NCBI GenBank assembly: GCA_964487255.1 | Contig: CAZAQV010000010.1 | Coordinates: 124,001-188,000 of the forward strand | Direction: 5' to 3' | DNA from: CAZAQV01 sp964487255 | Lineage (GTDB): Bacteria > Myxococcota_A > Polyangia > Polyangiales > CAZAQV01 | Length of the DNA: 64,000 nucleotides | In this document: one piece after another, positions 61,825 to 64,000 of the stretch | How positions within the stretch are numbered: the first letter of the stretch is position 1 | How the letters are laid out: each line of letters begins with the position of its first letter | Made by a program: the position numbers and the translations under genes | The notes under the pieces: model-generated | The model's database searches: none | What the model was told of the DNA's origin: nothing | The model's input: the letters and a program-made list of their open reading frames with translations, nothing else

Positions 61825-63618
61825 TTAGCGGAGGTATCCACCACCTTGGTATTGGACGGGTTCAGGCGGGTTGAGTGTGCGGTTGAGCTCATTGGCCATG
61901 AGGTCGGCAAAGTCAGCGGTTTGGCTGTAGCTGGTGGAGTCAGCAAGGTCTTGCAGACCTTCGATGGCCTCCTCAAGCTCGCTGTCACTCATGTTGGCAG
62001 CCCAGTCGCGGGCAGCTTCTCGGATATCTGCCATCCTCTCGGAGCCAGCCTTGTCGTTGCCAGGGTAGCGATGTGCAAGCTCGAGGATCTCAGCGCTGAC
62101 GGAGTCGCCGACGGCCGAGCGGATGTTGTCGGCAGTGCGGCGATTGTCGGTGGCGGTGTCAACGCCTTCAGCAACGCCTTCAGCGACGTTTTCGGCGATT
62201 TGACGACCGTCTTCGATACGGTCACCGGTCCAGTTCCAAGTCGCAGTCGCACCATCGGCGACCGCGCCGGCGGTCGCAGTCGCACCATCGGCGACCGCGC
62301 CGGCGGTCGTAGTGGCAGTATCGGCGACCGCGCCGGCGGTCGTAGTGGCTGCATTGGCGACCGCGCCCGCAGCGGTGGTTGCTGCGCCTGCGACAGCGCC
62401 TGCAGCGGTCGAAGCCGCGTTGGTCGTCCACTCGTAGCTCGCGTCCCAAGCGGTGTCCGCCGCGCTTGCGACAGTGCGACCTGCATCCACAGTCTTGCCG
62501 CCGACCCAGCTTGCGCCATCACCGATGTGTCCAAGGAGGCCATCTTCAGGTGAATAGATGTCGGAGAAGCGCAGGTCGGTTCCGGGCGTCAGGTTGTCGA
62601 CGAGGCCATACAGAGGAGAGTCTTCGCCGCCAAGCATGTAAACGGGCAGCTTGTTGAGGAAGCTGGGGGTGGCCTTGATAGCGTCCCAAGTCGAGGTCAC
62701 AACCCACTCAGCGCCCTTGTAGATGCCGTAGCCAGTGAGTGCGATCGCACCACCGATGGCGCCACCCACTGCCCTGGTGACGTTCCAAGCGCCATTGCCA
62801 AGCCAAATACCAGCATCCTTGGTCCAGTTGACCGCAGAGCGGCCCCACTCAAAGGTTGTATCCCAAGCGTTGCGAAGCGCGCCCGTGGTAGCGTTCCAAG
62901 CGCTGGTGACGCCGTCGACCGTGCTGTTCCAAGCGCTGGTGGCCGTGCTCGCAACCCAGCTGGCAGCGCTCGAAGCCGCGCCACTGACAGCCGAAGCGAC
63001 CGAAGTCGCAGTGTCTGCGACCCAGTCGGTGCTCACATTCCAGGCGGTGCTCACGCCACTTGCGATGGAGCTACCAATGTCGCCCAAACCTTTGCCGAAG
63101 CAGCCAAAGCCGCTGCAGCTATCGTCTTCGAGGTCGTCAATGCGCTCGAGAAGCTCTGCGTACTCGTCGGGGTCGAAGTTTTCGTTTTCAACGTTGGGAT
63201 CGCCCATGACCGAGCCGCCACCGGCCAAAAATCCGATGCATTGGCTACGGTAGCCCTCTTGCGTGTGGTCGCAGTCGATGCCCTCTCCGGAGAGGTAGGC
63301 ATCGCAGCCTGCGCCATCGAGGTGAAGTTCTTGGCAAAGCGCCGGATCGGGCTCGCCTTCAGCCGCGGCAAATGAGCCGCCGAGCGTGACATTGGGGTTG
63401 CCGTTCATCGGCATGTCGTCGACACCCGCAGCCGCAGTCGCGTCGCTGTGGACCTGCTCGGTGATGAGCTTGCCGGTCGACTCGCCGAGAGCTTGAAAAC
63501 CGCCGATACCCCCGACCGCAACCGCCGCTGCGATGGTGAGATAGGCAAAGTTGGAGTTACCTTCTGAGCGAGAAAAAAGATTCCCAGCCCAAGCCATGCG
63601 ATGTGTTCGAATTCCCAT
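61825..63618 (-). CDS. Repeat-rich exported protein with Flp-pilin-like N-terminus
   Basis: Not recognised as a whole. 597 residues. Residues ~15-45 (SEGNSNFAYLTIAAAVAVGG, IGGFQALG) resemble the class III (Flp/TadE) prepilin segment, with a Tyr at the usual position. Then a Cys-containing region (CQELHLDGAGCDAYLSGEGI). The middle is long amphipathic helix with Ala, Thr, Ser and spaced Trp (ATSVASAVSGAASSAASWVA). Residues ~415-460 are 11-residue repeats of the type TTTAGAVADTA, encoded by a 33-bp tandem DNA repeat. The tail is helical and charged. Likely a surface fibre or scaffold. Confidence 0.6.
   Translation of the reverse strand: MGIRTHRMAWAGNLFSRSEGNSNFAYLTIAAAVAVGGIGGFQALGESTGKLITEQVHSDATAAAGVDDMPMNGNPNVTLGGSFAAAEGEPDPALCQELHLDGAGCDAYLSGEGIDCDHTQEGYRSQCIGFLAGGGSVMGDPNVENENFDPDEYAELLERIDDLEDDSCSGFGCFGKGLGDIGSSIASGVSTAWNVSTDWVADTATSVASAVSGAASSAASWVASTATSAWNSTVDGVTSAWNATTGALRNAWDTTFEWGRSAVNWTKDAGIWLGNGAWNVTRAVGGAIGGAIALTGYGIYKGAEWVVTSTWDAIKATPSFLNKLPVYMLGGEDSPLYGLVDNLTPGTDLRFSDIYSPEDGLLGHIGDGASWVGGKTVDAGRTVASAADTAWDASYEWTTNAASTAAGAVAGAATTAAGAVANAATTTAGAVADTATTTAGAVADGATATAGAVADGATATWNWTGDRIEDGRQIAENVAEGVAEGVDTATDNRRTADNIRSAVGDSVSAEILELAHRYPGNDKAGSERMADIREAARDWAANMSDSELEEAIEGLQDLADSTSYSQTADFADLMANELNRTLNPPEPVQYQGGGYLR
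62242..62373 (-). repeat. 33-bp tandem repeat inside the Flp-like gene
   Basis: Units at 62242-62274 and 62275-62307 are identical; 62308-62340 and 62341-62373 are diverged copies. Each starts CGCAGTCGCACC or CGTAGTGGCWG and contains TCGGCGACCGCGCCGG or a close variant. The period is a multiple of three, so copy-number changes keep the frame and add 11 residues. Confidence 0.85.
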
Positions 63619-63829
63619 GTAGCTTTTTACAGCACATTGTATGCCATATCCTACATCTTAGAATGATTGGGTTTTATGGGTTTGTATCAGGTGCGATCCT
63701 GGGGTGAGAACACCTCAGTCCCAGTGATGCGGGCGGTCTGGACCCCAGCAAGTGGCCTGTGAGGTCACTCATATCCGGCTTTTGCCGTGTTCTGAGCACC
63801 GCCGACTGGCTACCTCATGCTCCAGTGAT
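63619..63829. other. Intergenic stretch
   Basis: No gene. It presumably holds the promoter of the Flp-like gene (minus); the region near 63619-63660 is AT-richer (CACATTGTATGCCATATCC). Confidence 0.4.
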
Positions 63830-64000
63830 CTAATCGGGCAACAGGTGCGTGGCGACGATCTGCTTGATACCGGCGTGATCGAAGCGCACCCGCACCCGCG
63901 GTGGCGCGTCTGGGCTGACATCGAGCACTTGGCCGGCGCCGAACTTGACGTGCCGAACGCGCATGCCTTTATAGAGGCCTTCCTGCGCGTAATCGCCGTC
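63830..64000 (-). CDS. C-terminus of a UvrD/PcrA-type helicase (cut by window edge)
   Basis: Only the last 56 residues are visible. The text GDYAQEGLYKGMRVRHVKFG, AGQVLDVSPD and PRVRVRFDHAGIKQIVATHL ends in LLPD. It matches the C-terminal Tudor-like domain of UvrD/PcrA (G-x-R-V-R-H-x-x-F-G-x-G), which binds RNA polymerase in the known proteins. The stop is CTA at 63830-63832 on the plus strand. The rest lies beyond 64000. Confidence 0.8.
   Translation of the reverse strand, partial: DGDYAQEGLYKGMRVRHVKFGAGQVLDVSPDAPPRVRVRFDHAGIKQIVATHLLPD

Noticed and set aside
62242..62373. CRISPR array
   Set aside because: The repeats are contiguous, without spacers, and are inside an open reading frame.

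Overview
This 64 kb window looks like a draft contig from a Myxococcota bacterium (formerly Deltaproteobacteria). The evidence is a GC-rich genome with many PEGA- and TPR-type secreted proteins, Ser/Thr kinases with a C-terminal membrane segment, MopE-type CNGLDDDCDG repeat proteins, Cys-rich lipoproteins, and a protein resembling the TIGR04552 family. The genus cannot be fixed from sequence alone. A 100-N run (57900-57999) marks a scaffold join.

Layout. 1-8.1 kb: a sigma-54 activator (cut by the left edge), rsmB, tRNA-Pro, a beta-helix lipoprotein, a receiver-XRE regulator, a metallopeptidase, a lipoprotein, a RiPP-precursor-like peptide gene, a ROK sugar kinase and tRNA-Arg. 8.1-10.6 kb is a decayed accessory patch: a nonsense-interrupted lipoprotein, a hicAB pair with frameshifted toxin, a Hint-domain remnant and a DUF2200 gene. 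10.8-18 kb: membrane proteins, a lipase-maturation-factor protein behind three tandem palindromic operators, a three-gene two-component operon and a von Willebrand A lipoprotein. 18-25 kb: fadI-fadJ beta-oxidation operon, serS, PEGA/TPR-like proteins. 25-38 kb: Ser/Thr kinase, a DUF6210-like gene between two identical hairpin repeats, yeaH-spoVR, glpD-ruvC, an FGE-like protein, a START-like protein and a nucleotidyltransferase pair. 37.7-46 kb: transaldolase, NAD kinase, glutaminyl cyclase, an ABC-2 permease, murA and a membrane peptidase. 46-57.9 kb: Lon, a second Ser/Thr kinase, secreted proteins including an S55 peptidase, a degenerate receiver and the MopE-type protein. 58-64 kb: cysE, Smr protein, leucine-type dehydrogenase, a repeat-rich Flp-like protein and the C-terminus of a UvrD/PcrA helicase.

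The most unusual signals are non-coding or hidden in motifs. First, a ~125 bp element occurs twice (5299-5423, 35332-35460), each time exactly in a convergent gene junction; its core is conserved and its closing 9-bp helix differs in sequence but stays fully paired. Second, a ~75 bp hairpin element occurs five times (8150, two near 21.6 kb, two near 58.0 kb) with compensatory changes in its stems. Third, the Lon protease has Ala in place of the catalytic Ser (DGAAAG instead of DGPSAG) while its ATPase is intact. Fourth, a 68-residue ORF has the layout of a RiPP precursor but no modifying enzyme is nearby. Functional ideas for these are inference; the sequence facts are stated in each entry.
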